DNA of 64,000 nt from the NCBI GenBank assembly GCA_020002185.1, contig JAHLWY010000254.1, forward strand, positions 1 through 64,000. Reading direction: 5' to 3'. Of the stretch, positions 9,073 to 20,650 are shown piece by piece (positions within the stretch are counted from its first letter, which is position 1; each line of letters begins with the position of its first letter). The translations under genes and the position numbers were made by a program. The notes under the pieces are model-generated. The model was not told the origin of the DNA and searched no databases. It was given only the letters and a program-made list of their open reading frames with translations. The DNA comes from Paraescarpia echinospica. Lineage: Eukaryota > Annelida > Polychaeta > Sabellida > Siboglinidae.

Positions 9073-11528
9073 GACTGATTTCACTAGAATCCCCCCTCTT
9101 AAAATGGGAAAAACAAATTCTGAGTAAACCACAGGCGTGATATCGTTGATTGTAGCTGTAACTGGTTAAAGGTCCTCAACCAATTCGTTTGCCCATCGCC
9201 AATCCGGTTCTTTTAGGTCCAGATGTGTAATGTGTGAATAGTTTAACTAGGGCGCACAGTCAGTTTAATAAAAAAAGTGCGTATTTGTTTTTTAATCGTC
9301 TAAAAGAACATATTTGTCGTTACACCGGGTATAGCTGACGAAAGCCAATTGCGCTGTCGACCTCCTGCGCCATTTCGGTCACGTGCTTTACGCGAGATCG
9401 GCATCCCACGCATTCGAAAACAATAACAACATACACGTGCTTTGGTGTATCAACATGAAGATTCCAAAGTGGTTGTACGAAGGTACGTATTACACTATCG
9501 CAGTTAACAACAAGAACGCGTAGCCGTGTATTTATTCAACAATAATTGCAACTTGCGAACGTCTACACTCGACACGAGGCTGACTAAGTCTAAGACTAAG
9601 TATTTAAGCCTAAGGGTAAGCCAGTCACCAGGTCCATGACGATATCTGTCAGAGATTCAGTCAGAGCCAGAGGTTGTGACAACGAGTATAATATTTGATA
9701 TGCATTGTATTTGGTTACGTAGGATCTTGTTAATAAACTATGTTATTACGACAATACATATAGAGAATAGATGACGTGAGGGTGCGAAATGACAAGTAAC
9801 ATTGGTTTGGCAGTAGGCCCCTTTTGATATTGCAAGTAACTTATACTTACTCAGGGAGCATCCGTAATTTCGTGCAACAGAACGTCAAACACGGGAGTAT
9901 TATACTGGTGATCATAATTATTAAAACAGTGTTTTGTGACTCAAATTTTGATATTATTACTGCAGAATGTTGTTGATTTGCATTGTAGTTTATGCAAAAT
10001 AATTGAGATTTTTATATGACAACCATGTCCATGATGGTGATAATGATTTTATTCAATATAAAAATGTAAACGTGTAAATACATAAAATTTAAATACAGCT
10101 AGAATACACCATATATAAGGATTACACAAGATTATGCTCGAACTTTTTTCCGTTGTGGTCCTTGGTGCCTGGCTATAGTTTATGTAAAATGTTGGTATCC
10201 TGTGATACCTTTCAACTGAAATATGCCAGCTATTCTTGTGTATTTACCAATATGTATATATATTCTCACCACAGCAATATATGAATGCATAATATGTAAC
10301 TTGAATTATGATTTTGGTAGAGGCCACACTGCAACCCAAGAATGGGAATGAGAGGAGGCAAAAGAGGAGCTAAGGCGGTCACCTTGGTCAGACAGACACA
10401 GGGAGGATACATAGTCTGCGGGCGGCCGACATTCGATCAATCCAGGTAATTTCAAATTAATAACAATCAACCACATACAAGTTGTCAACAAATAGTAATG
10501 TGCACATTTACATATATATTTGTTTTCATACACATTTTAATAATAGCATCTTGGACATGGAAAACTAAGTTGACTTCTGCACTTATATTATACCCACATA
10601 CATATTAATACACCTTTAAAAGTATTAACCATATGGCGCTGACTCAGAAATAAGTTTATAAAATAAATTATTATTTTTTTAAGAAGGTAAACATACATGT
10701 TATGAACCTTTGAATACTTGGCTAGGAAAATATACTGTTAGCATCACAATAACACCTCATTTTGTCATTTCCAACATTCACCTTGACCATTCAACCTCAG
10801 GCAGAACGTTAAAATTTCAAACATGAATATGTGTAGTAGTTACACATGGCAGACACTGATATGAATTTGTATACTGAAAACAAAACAACAAATATCAATG
10901 CGCTGTACTGATTAGCAAAATTCAAATCAGTCTATAATATTGACAAAGAACAGGCATCACTGTAATGAAATTGAAATTTTTTTAAGTCACGTAATGCCAA
11001 TGAACACCTTGTAAAAAAAAATAGTTAAAATTTTAACCGTTTTGAAAAAGAGCATATTCTGCTAATGTCTGCATGCTGTATCAACCCGCCCCCTCCCTCC
11101 TCCGGAACAACCCCGGTAAACACTGACTATTCCTAAGATATAAACATGTATAGATGCAGCTGTAGTAGCACATTTCTTGCTGCCGTTTTTTGTGTGAAAT
11201 GCTGCAGATCACACATGAAACATTATTTTATATTTACTGATTATGAGAATGAACATTCCATAATTATTTACTCCCAACACTACAATGATACCTATTTTTG
11301 TTTACTGAAAATATGCCTTATTCCCCTTCTCCTCCTGCTCGTCCTTCGCAGTATTTTCCAGTCGTGCTTCCGGTTGTTTCGTCTCCGCCCGTCTTGTCTC
11401 ATTATCCACCTGTCCCTGTTGGCGTCTGTATCACAAGTATGACTTTCATCATCGTAGACATTGAGCAGTGTCTTCAATGACGAAAATTGCACTTGTGATA
11501 CATATCTCCACTACTGTGTATTGGGTGT
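9073..11528. other. Non-coding DNA with an exon-like start
   Basis: No convincing ORF. At 9,455-9,482 an ATG is followed by nine codons (M-K-I-P-K-W-L-Y-E) and then AAG|GTACGT, a good 5' splice site, with a CACGTG E-box near 9,379. This could be a first coding exon, but I found no downstream exon. Short frames at 10,306-10,533 and 11,146-11,442 resemble nothing I know. Confidence 0.4.
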
Positions 11529-12125
11529 GGTTTGTGTGTGTGTGTATCTGTGTGTGTGTGTGTGTGTGTGCGCGCGCGCGCTTGTGTGTGTGTGTGTGTG
11601 TGTGTGTGTCTGCGTACATGTGTATGTGTGTGCATGCGCGTGATTGTGTGTGTACATATGTGTGTGTGTGTGAATGTGTATGCGTGTGATAGTGTGTGTG
11701 CGCGTGCGCGCATGTGCGAGAGGTGGATGGGTGGGCGCGTGGCTGGGTGGTGTTTGTGTGCGTGTGCGCGCATTATTGTGTGCGCATGTGTGAGAATGTA
11801 TTTGTTTGTGTGTGTGTATGTGCGTATGAGTGTGTGTGTATATACATATATATACGTGTGTGCATATGTGCCTGCGTGCGTGTGTGTTTGTTCGCTTGTT
11901 TGTTTGTGTGTATGCTTATATGTGTGTGTGCGCATGTATGTGTGTGTGTATGCATGTGTGTGTATGTATGTATGTATGTATGTGTGTGGGTATGTATGTA
12001 TGTATGTATGTATGTATGTACGTATGTATGTAGCATGTATCTATGTGTTTATGTACGTACGTACGTGTGTATGTCTTTGTTTGTTTGTTTGTTTCGTTGT
12101 TTGTTTGTTTGTAAATATGTATGTA
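11529..12125. repeat. Compound (TG)n/(TATG)n microsatellite (copy 1)
   Basis: About 600 bases of TG, TGCG, TATG and TTTG repeats. All long frames here encode only Cys/Val/Tyr or His/Thr runs and are not genes. Alternating purine-pyrimidine runs of this kind can adopt Z-DNA. The partner is near 29,040-29,636. Confidence 0.95.
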
Positions 12126-12149
12126 TGTCGTAACGTCACCTATATTTCT

Positions 12150-12413
12150 CCCATGCAGCGACCCTAGCGACATCTTAACATAAAACGTAACTTCAGTGAA
12201 TTGTGGGTGTAACGCTGACAGGCAGAACACTTTGGCAATCGAGATAACCGAACTGATTGTAACAAAGGGAAGTAACAAGGACACATACCGATTCCATAGA
12301 AATGTGCTAACAACGGCAGGTATCATCACGATTATCACCACAATTGATATCACGACAGTCAGTATTTTTATCAATCCTCTTGACTGATCTGAAAGTTGCG
12401 CGAAGAATGTCAC
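12150..12413 (-). pseudogene. Possible GPCR TM6-TM7 fragment (copy 1)
   Basis: A minus-strand frame encodes two strongly hydrophobic helices, ILTVVISIVVIIVMIPAVV and LLLPFVTISSVISIAKVF, followed by LSALHPQF. The proline in the first helix and the H-P-Q-F after the second recall the TM6-TM7-helix 8 end of rhodopsin-type receptors. A TTTCAG acceptor-like word precedes the first helix. The frame then runs into the microsatellite. NPxxY is not present. It may be an exon or relic, or another membrane protein. Confidence 0.35.
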
Positions 12414-12897
12414 TTAGAATAATTACAAATCAAAACTGGCTGACACATTAAATCACACCCGTCTTCTCAATAATGTATGTTTTTGACGGCAGCTCAAATA
12501 TGTGACATCTGGAAATTCCATATTAATCAATACAACATTATCATGGGAGTATAAATAGAATGTCCATTTTTATACAAATTTCTTTCTTGCGATATCCCCT
12601 CATTATTTCTCAACTATGAATGCTAAACTACCATGCAAACAAATCAACGAAAATTATCGACATTTATAGTTCGCTACGGAAGGCTGACTTTCTCGACAAT
12701 AGCCACCCGTAATTCCCTTCATACACCTGTCTGTGTTACCACAAATATGAATCAAAACTTAATGTAACAATTTTAACTTTTTGATATCACATTAAAGGGA
12801 ACCTCCTGACAAGCATCACTCATCAAGTGATTTCACTTGTGTCTCATTCTAGTCTACATGAAGCAAACACGGCTTGTGCTATTTGACTTTGAACTCA
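12414..12897. other. Non-coding stretch
   Basis: I see no gene, RNA or repeat in this AT-rich interval. Confidence 0.5.
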
Positions 12898-13405
12898 GAA
12901 CTCACCACACCACACACGACACACGACACATCACACACCACACTACACTACATCACATGTAACACCACACCGCATACCACACCACACACCGCACAAACCA
13001 CACTGCACTACACCATACCACACCACACATATCACACCACACTACACTACACCACACGCAACACAACACCACACACCGCACAAACTGCACTACACCACAC
13101 CACACGCAACACCACACAACACACTACACAACACCACACGCAACACCATACCACACACCACACAAACCACACTGCACCTCACCACACCACACGCAACACC
13201 ACACACACACCACACAAGAGTACACCACATGCAACACCACACCAAATACCACAAACCGCACAAACAACACTCAACTACTTCACACCACATGCAACACCAC
13301 ACACACCATACACACCTCGCCACACTACACCACACCACACGCAATGCTACACCACATCACACCACGTCACACACCGCATCACACCACACACCACATCACA
13401 CAGGA
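12898..13405. repeat. CACAC-rich minisatellite (copy 1)
   Basis: About 500 bases made of CACCACAC, GCAACACCACAC and CACACCGCAC words without a fixed period. The 184-codon frame here encodes only His/Thr-rich low-complexity sequence. The length differs between arms, which accounts for the shift of the mirror sum from 41,166 to 41,149. Confidence 0.93.
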
Positions 13406-13703
13406 CACAATCGCTACAGGAAGATTGATGGATAGCCACCAATCCTGATAACGGTAAATAACAAGAATAGTGGTAATTGAAAATAGCGCGCCAATGTAAT
13501 AACTTTAGTTACTACATGATAAATTGTATTATTTTGATGATAATAATTATAATAATAGTAATAATAATGTCAGTAGTGTTAATGTAAAATCAACAAATCA
13601 GTCTACACACATATATAAACAATAATAATGCTAATAACTGCAATAGTACAGTTTTGTAAGACAGTACATTAACCTGAATGTCTATTGTAATACGTAGTCA
13701 GAT
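13220..13703. repeat. Segmental duplication, unit 1
   Basis: The end of the CACAC array and the next 300 bases, from ACACAATCGCTACAGGAAG to AATACGTAGTCA, are repeated at 14,517-15,004 with a few percent difference. A further pair of related stretches lies between them, at about 13,940-14,090 and 14,275-14,400. Confidence 0.85.
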
Positions 13704-14516
13704 CTGTGCCGTTTATTTGTCATACTCTCGTTATATACATCCTAGCACTTCTCCGTCAAGTTCGCGAACACTTGACTGAACTTCATCAGACGCGCTAACA
13801 CGCGCAGTAGGGTGGTTCCATATTGTTGTACCCGGAAGACCCGGTGAGGTATTTTCTCGGGCGCAAGCTCTGGCTGTGGCTGATCGCACCAGGAGCGGAC
13901 TGCCAGCTTTGCATTATATATTAACATTGTACCTTCACATTATAACAGTAACATTGTGACTTGTCATAGGCATCGAATTATATAATATATTTGATCTAGA
14001 TATGGTTTTAATTATTGGAGTAGATCCTTTAAAGTTATATGATGTAATATCTCCGAATAATTTATTTGATGACAATGGTTGAATTTCACAACACTGAATA
14101 CATAGCTATGACAGGATTATTATATATTCATTTTTGAGTATTGAATGTATTAAATTGCCATGCAACGGTTTAACGTTAATCTCAAAATGTTTTAATTGTA
14201 TGATGTAGCACATATTACATATTATTCCGATAACACATTTACATTTCGAGCCTAAATAAATGCAGCTTGATATTACATAGTAGCATTATGGGCATCGCAT
14301 ATAGTCTATTTAATCTAGATGTGACTTTCATAATCGGAGTAGGTCCCTCTAATGTTATATGATGTAAAATCTCCAAATAATGTATTTGATGAAAACAATT
14401 ATGTCATGCGTGCAATATACAATATATATGCATTTGCGTATGCATATTTTCATGTATGATTGTAGAAGGTGTCGACTTTAAAATGGTGGATTTCTAGATG
14501 ATTTGAATAAGCTGAA
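13704..14516. other. Interval between duplicated units
   Basis: Contains the two diverged stretches noted above (shared words such as TTATATGATGTAA and TTTGATGA). A 61-codon minus-strand frame at 13,742-13,927 has an unrecognised product. No gene is supported. Confidence 0.45.
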
Positions 14517-15004
14517 GGACACCACACGCAACACCACATCAAATACCACACACCATACACCGCACAAACCACGCTCAACTACACAACACCACATGCAACA
14601 CCACACACACCATACACACCATACACACCTCGCCACACTACACCACACCACACGCAATACCACACCACATACCACCACGTCACACACCACACCACACACC
14701 GCATCACACAGGACACAATCGCTACAGGAAGATTGATGCATAGCCACCAATCCTGATAACGGTAAATAACAAGAATAGTGGTAATAATTGAAAATAGCGC
14801 GCCAATGTAATAACTTCAGTTACTACATAATAAATTGTATTAGTTTGATGATAATAATTATAATAATAGTAATAATAATGTCAGTAGTGTTAATGTAAAA
14901 TCAATAAATCAGTCTACACACACATTTAAACAATAATAATGCTAATAACTGCAATAGTACAGTTTTGTAAGACATTAACCTGAATGTCTATTGAAATACG
15001 TAGT
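14517..15004. repeat. Segmental duplication, unit 2
   Basis: Second copy of 13,220-13,703, again starting in CACAC-rich DNA and ending at AATACGTAGTCA, followed by a (TA)n run. Confidence 0.85.
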
Positions 15005-15175
15005 CATATATATATATATATATATATATCGTATAGCGACCTTTTCTTACAGTGGTCGACTATGTTCTACAAGGCATGAAGCCAAATACAAATAGCTAAT
15101 TCTCAAAGATGGAAACATTTAAGATTTTGGCAAATATCACCTCTACATTGTTGTGTAAAACTATTTGGATTGGGA

Positions 15176-15318
15176 TAGTATAGTGACAACAGTATTACCA
15201 ATATAGTATAGTGACAACAGTATTACTAATATATTATAGTGACAACAGTATTACCAATATAGTATAGTGCCAACAGTATTACCAATATAGTATAGTGACA
15301 TTAGCATAACCAATATAG
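15176..15318. repeat. 28-bp tandem repeat
   Basis: Five or so units of AGTATAGTGACAACAGTATT plus ACCAATAT, head to tail. A shorter run of three units is at 16,638-16,722, next to the same flanking words (GACCTTTTAAAACTCGTTC). Partners lie near 25,830-25,970 and 24,424-24,505. Confidence 0.9.
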
Positions 15319-15380
15319 TATAGTGACCTTTTAAAACTCGTTCTTACAGTGGTCGACTAAGTTCTACAAAGCATAAAACC

Positions 15381-15512
15381 AAATACAAATAGCTAATTCT
15401 TCAAAATGTAAACAAATACAAATAGCTAATTCTCCAAAATGTAAACAAATACAAATAGCTAATTCTCCAAAATGTAAACAAATACAAATAGCTAATTCTT
15501 CAAAATGGAAAC
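15381..15512. repeat. 33-bp tandem repeat
   Basis: Four units of AAATACAAATAGCTAATTCT followed by CCAAAATGTAAAC. The flanks of this array repeat those at 15,040-15,175 (GTGGTCGACTA, AACTATTTGGATTGGGATA), so a larger unit was duplicated first. Confidence 0.9.
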
Positions 15513-17318
15513 ATTTAGGATTTTTGCATATATCACTTCTACATTTTTATGTAAAACTATTTGGATTGGGATAATAAAAATGGTTTTATCCTGGCAAGTC
15601 TCACTGAGAGCTTTCTTGCGCACTTTAATCTGTTATTGAATGTACGATTTTTTGTTTTGTCATTTGCATTTCATCATTGCATTTAGATTTGGCATCTATA
15701 CACGTGCCAATTATCTAGTGAAATCTGGGACACGTCCGGATTTTGGGTGTATCTCCCGGTCTCCCGGAACAGAGGCAGTCCTCCCGGATTTTCTCTGAAA
15801 ATCACCCCTGAGACAGGGCGACACCACGGGATATGTATTCAGACGTACTGAAACGCTGAATTTCCAGCAAACAATCTCTAACAACAACCCCCTCCCCGCC
15901 TCTTTGGGATGACTCATTCCACATTATTATCGTTTCATTTCCTTTGCACAATCTGTCATTTCGTTGTTTATACGTGCATATGACCAATGGTGGGTCGTGT
16001 GTACTCTTTATTTGTGTGAATTGGACAGGTGTAATATTGCAAGGAAAATCACTACAATTTGTGTTGTCCATGCTGTGTAAAGCAGAGACTGACACTATGG
16101 GAAGGAGTTTTAAATGGTCACTACTCTATTGAAAATACTGCTGCTAACTGTGTCTTGTTCTATGGGTGGGTGTAACGTAGAACAATAAATATATACAGCT
16201 TTTGTCATTGTGTTCCCTAAATTCCCATCATACCTGGTCATCTTGCTTAACAGAATAACTAGAAATGTGCGAACCACCCCTACATGTATCCGAACAACCA
16301 CATCCCTGCTAAAATGTACTACAGTTTATTATGGTAAACCATGATACATCCAAAGAAAATCATGGTGAATTATAGTAAACCATAATATATTGCAAATGTT
16401 TCGACACCAAATTAACAAAAAACATTTTGTGGACGCCCCATAAAAATATATTGTGGGGCCTCTGTGTATGTGTGTGTGCGTGAGAGTATCACCTATACGG
16501 ATGTTTGTATATTTGTGATTATTCACATTTAGCTTGGGGCAAAGTGGGATGGGAAATTTGGGAGTTGACAATGACAAAAGCTGTAGCTGCATCCGTTTTT
16601 ATTGAATCCGTTACATCCGCCCTCGGAACAACCAACAGTTGGCAACAGTATTACCAATATAGTACAGTGACAACAGTATTACCAATATAGTATAGTGACA
16701 ACAGTATTACCAATATAGCATAGTGACCTTTTAAAACTCGTTCTTATAGTGGTCAACTATGTTCTACAAAGCTTGAAGTCAAATACAACACACATTCAAC
16801 ACAGGAATTCAGAAGTGCAGCTTAGTCAAACAAAGGATACGACCACCTTTCGTCATACACATGGTCGGATTCAGAACTCAAGCCAGTCACTGAGTGGATA
16901 TCACATCATTATAGTTCTAACTCGTCCCTCTCTTCTACACTAGGGACTTAGGGCAAAATACGAATATTGTACATTTAGACCACTAGTTTGCATCATACTG
17001 AAGCACTCAAGTTACGCCTAAAAACGTTTCGACATCAAAGAAACTACCCAAGAAGCGTTTCGTGGACGCACCCATAAAAGTTATATTGTGGTGTTCCTGG
17101 GCGATTGCCGCGACTGCCACGCCTTACATGCTGCCCTGGTCATATACACAAGAATAAACAATGACTTGACAAACTGTGCAATCCAACAGAAACAATGATA
17201 CTCCGTAGTGAGTCAGATGATAGCCACACAGTTTAGTAAAGGTCAATTTGGTCGTGAAAAGTTGGTAACAGACATTTCGGTACTAGGACATTTCTATCAT
17301 GGGATGTTTTTTTGTAAT
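15513..17318. other. Inner end of left arm, repeats only
   Basis: No gene is seen. A diverged pair of about 62 bases occurs at 16,397-16,458 and 17,024-17,086 (TTTCGACA...GTGGACGC...CCATAAAA). Small frames at 15,711-16,095 are preserved in both arms but match nothing I recognise. Confidence 0.5.
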
Positions 17319-17320
17319 CA

Positions 17321-17490
17321 GTTACAGCACCAAAGTCCAGTATGGACATGCCAACAATATAATGTCATACATTGCACTACGTGGATGTATCCTTTTTAGT
17401 AGTTACAGCTCCAAAGTCCAGTGTGGACATGCCAACAATATAATGTCATACATTGCACTACGTGGATGTATCCTTTTTAGTAGTTACAGC
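17321..17490. repeat. 81-bp tandem repeat at arm/spacer edge
   Basis: Two full units (17,321-17,401 and 17,402-17,482) and the start of a third, each opening GTTACAGC and holding GGACATGCCAACAATATAAT. The array begins two or three bases inside the spacer, directly at the end of the left arm. Confidence 0.93.
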
Positions 17491-18444
17491 AGCAAAGCAA
17501 ATTCGACGCAAATTAGAGTAACATTCTCCATTTGACCACCGGGAAGAGTAGACGTTCGTAACGTCAGGTTGTCTATCACAATGGCGCTACCCGTGGAATT
17601 TAAACTATGTGTCTGAAACAAGGTTATTATAGTAAACTGCTGACTTTAACATCTTGATTGTAAACATTTGCTAATGGTTAGTTTTTATTAACTTTCAGAT
17701 GCGTAGGCCCAGAAAGATGCCAAGTGTCCCCCATTACGTCTCCATAAATATAGTAACCTAATTGTAGGTAACTGTATCGGGAATGCAAATATTTAAGACT
17801 TATTACCGTTATTCCCCCGTCCCCATTCCCACCATCGACACTGAGGAAATGCAATACTTCTTAGATATTGTTCATTTGAAGCTTACACACACAAATACTT
17901 TGATGAAAAACAAAGGTCTTCAGTAGCGACTTACTCTGACCACTCTCACTACAGAAGGTACTATAAGTTCCTGACAGCGTTTTTCGACACAGTGTATTCG
18001 TCCACGATGAAATCTCTCCATTCTATCCACGTGTGCACGTATCTACACATGAGTATGTTGGCATACAATAATAACACGCGCGTCTTCTGCGACTGAGTCA
18101 GTGACGTGCGACCACGATAACAATCGCATAATGGAGGCACTTGTGTTATCCGAGTTTCATTAGTGGCTACAAGGTGGCAGCACATTATCATTCGACAACA
18201 ACGCGGAAGTCTCATTGCTGGTTTGTCACTACCCTTTCTGATCGCTAACTAAAAGTAAGCCGGTATATTTTTGATTATGTTGCCTGGTGCCGTAGATGTG
18301 GTTGGATAAATTTAACGTACGATAGTTTCTTCCTTGACCGAGTTTCGTTGCTACCGGATTACCCAGCCACATGTGGGCGATAATGAAGAATATTTTGCAA
18401 TAACACTTCAGAATAACAGGACGAAATCGTCTGATCGCAGGATC
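17491..18444. other. Non-coding S1 DNA
   Basis: I see no gene. Short frames at 17,961-18,215 and 18,229-18,447 (minus strand) have no recognisable product. Confidence 0.45.
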
Positions 18445-18622
18445 CAATTGTTTTGTTAATTATCAGACTCTCGTCTTTAGATTCTAATATTAAAAATGTA
18501 GGCGATTTTACTTTGTGACCTAAGACTAAGTTCTACCATGATAACGACCACCTAGGCTATAGACTACAGTATACTATAATCTATAAAATTATAGTATAAT
18601 ATAGGCTAGCCACCAAACTTAA
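18445..18622 (+). repeat. R1 fragment in S1 (first)
   Basis: Matches the R1 copy at 32,091-32,290 in the same orientation, from CAATTGTTTTGTTAATTATC to TATAGGCTAGCCACCAAAC. Confidence 0.85.
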
Positions 18623-18897
18623 TACGGTAAAAGGATGTCACATGCTGTATAAACGGCACAAGTCAGCATTTGTTTGCAGTGTAACTTTATTAACGTATGG
18701 TGCAATGAAAGGTGCAATACACACATAGACCCATACCAACGGTTTGAAATATCTCACATAGCTAAATGGTACGCAGAGTAAGTATACCACCGCAAATACT
18801 CAGGCGTATCACTTAGCGCTTTGGGGATGCATGCCCCAAAAGCGCCCCACCGCCTCTCCCCAAAGCGCACCTCCTGTGTCAAAATGGATATGAAAAA

Positions 18898-19254
18898 ATG
18901 AAAGTTTTTGATCTGAAAAAGAACTATCCTGAAGAATGTTCAGTAATTATAAAAGATATGTTGTGTCCCTTCCTATCCAGAGCATCGAGCATTGTAACTC
19001 TGTCTCTTTTCATCTCAATCGTTCCGGTTGCTTCATATTATTCTCTTTCTCGTCATATGGCCAACGTATTCTGCATGTTGTTTCATGGTTTTAAACATAA
19101 CCTTCCTTTGAATATTTACTGGTCTATATTCCGTTTAGCAATGGCTCAACTACTTTTCCATCCTTTATCTGTACATTATTTGCATTTCCTGGAAGGCAGT
19201 AATGTCGTAATGTTACGAGATTATGCAAAGTATTGCAATATGCTAATAACTTAG
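18898..19254 (+). CDS. Unrecognised 118-codon ORF
   Basis: Starts with ATG and has two hydrophobic stretches (IVTLSLFISIVPVASYY near residue 37, and a weaker one near 80). It matches no family I know. It is single copy, lies in the palindrome spacer and has no detectable promoter or splice context. It may be chance. Confidence 0.18.
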   Translation: MKVFDLKKNYPEECSVIIKDMLCPFLSRASSIVTLSLFISIVPVASYYSLSRHMANVFCMLFHGFKHNLPLNIYWSIFRLAMAQLLFHPLSVHYLHFLEGSNVVMLRDYAKYCNMLIT

Positions 19255-19613
19255 ATGATGGGGAAGGGATTATAGTATGGACACCCACAAGGAGCAATAT
19301 CAATATATACATTACACACTTATGGTAAAGATAACGATTATGATCGCGTGGGATTATGATTACTCTGTATTTTAACAACTCTAGTGACTACGAGTGAATA
19401 CAAAAATAAAGTTCATGATCAATAGATGATTTGTGTGGTCTGTCAGGCAAGGTATACTAGTCTTATTGCTGTTTTAAACTTGGCTTGTACAGAAGTAACA
19501 CTTAAGATCTTCTCAGTAACCATCGACTCAGCTCTCTTTATTCATGTACATGAGTAATATCCAATTTTAAATTGGACGCAGGTCACGCATGTACAATCAA
19601 CATCGTGCTCTGA

Positions 19614-19759
19614 GGCCGAATTCTACCAAGCGAGGTGGATGGGCCGAATTCACCAGGCTGAATTCACCGTGGGCCGAATTCACCAGAGTTATGGGCCGAA
19701 TTCACCAAGCGATGTGGGCCGAATTCACCGGGCCGAATTCACCGTGGGCCGAATTCACC
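19614..19759. repeat. GAATTCACC minisatellite
   Basis: Eight irregularly spaced copies of GGGCCGAATTCACC, 14-28 bases apart, each containing an EcoRI site. The linkers are CAAGCGATGT, AGAGTTAT, GTG and similar. It lies between two R1 fragments and is present once in the window. Confidence 0.93.
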
Positions 19760-19766
19760 TGTATCC

Positions 19767-19938
19767 ATAACGACCACCTAGGCTAGGCTATAGACTACAG
19801 TATACTATAATCTATAAAATTATAGTATAATATAGGCTAGCCACCAAACTTCTTCTTCATATTAAATATAGTATACTTTTCGTAAAATTACTATTGCATA
19901 AGTATAGACAGTATAGTCTTTATAGCCTAGATACATAT
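19767..19938 (+). repeat. R1 fragment in S1 (second)
   Basis: Starts ATAACGACCACCTAGGCTAG and runs through the TATAGTATAATATAGG section to GCCTAGATACATAT, as in the right-arm copy at 32,190-32,370. It directly follows the GAATTC minisatellite. Confidence 0.85.
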
Positions 19939-20015
19939 GAACACTACGTTATCAAACAATTACTTTTACATTTCTGTGACATTCAAGTCACACCAAGTCT
20001 AATTTAATTAAACAA

Positions 20016-20325
20016 GCTTAAGCTCGACATCTCCGTTGGTTGTTCCTGGCTACCACGTCAGGGCATTGCGCATGCACATGCACGGCATTTGTAATTATAA
20101 ATTTACCTGTTTGTATACATACACACATATAAATATACCTACGTGCACATATAAACACCTATAATAAACAAGTATTATATATATGCTCACACACATAAAA
20201 TTACGAGTCTTCGGTTATAGTAATGACACAGAACATTATTTGTACTGCGACACCTCGAAACAATATTGATTTTACCGTAGCTGCAGAGTTACAGGTTGCC
20301 ACCGCCAGAGATGTCGAGTTTTAGT
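20016..20325. mobile_element. MITE, copy a
   Basis: A short non-coding element with terminal inverted repeats related to ACTAAAACTCGACATCTCC: the left end lies near 20,016-20,040 and the right end at 20,296-20,325 (TTGCCACCGCCAGAGATGTC). The interior shares ACGAGTCTTCGGTTATAGTA with copy b. There is no transposase. The flanks of copies a and b also match, so the pair arose by a roughly 480-bp tandem duplication (19,870-20,350 and 20,497-20,945) and not by two insertions. Confidence 0.7.
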
Positions 20326-20650
20326 TTAGTTTGTTTTGTGAATTTTGACCACATAGTCCAATGTCCTCTTGGTGTATTCATAAAATATATATACAAACTT
20401 GAGTGCTGTACATTGGCTAGAACTTGTAAAATCCTCAATATATCCAGATAGCATCTATAGGTGCAGCCACATAGGCGCAGACCAATAATCTATTATACTA
20501 TTCGTAAAATTACCATTGTATAAGTATAGACAGTAAAGTCTTTGTAGCATAGATACATATTTTGCATAATATATGAAAACTACATTATCAAAAAATTATA
20601 TTTACATTCCTGTAAAAATCAAGTCACACAAAATCTAATTTAATTAAAAA

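Larger units (their letters stand above)
1..17318 (+). repeat. Palindrome 1, left arm (A)
   Basis: This segment is present as a near-identical reverse complement at 23,830-41,158. The coordinates of matching features sum to 41,159 near the outside (GPCR relic, gag), 41,163-41,166 in the middle and 41,144-41,147 near the inner end; the drift comes from microsatellite and minisatellite length changes. The inner boundary is sharp. Both arms read ...GGGATGTTTTTTGTAAT (one extra T on the left), then differ completely. The outer boundary is not visible, because the right arm continues smoothly at 41,158. Confidence 0.97.

Noticed and set aside
11474..12167. Long Cys/Val/Tyr and His/Thr frames on both strands
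   Set aside because: They follow directly from translating (TG)n/(CA)n and (TATG)n repeats and have no complex sequence.
12874..13428. 184-codon His/Thr-rich frame
   Set aside because: Low-complexity translation of the CACAC minisatellite.
15176..15318. CRISPR-like look of 28-bp repeats
   Set aside because: Units are head-to-tail with no spacers, in animal DNA, with no cas genes.
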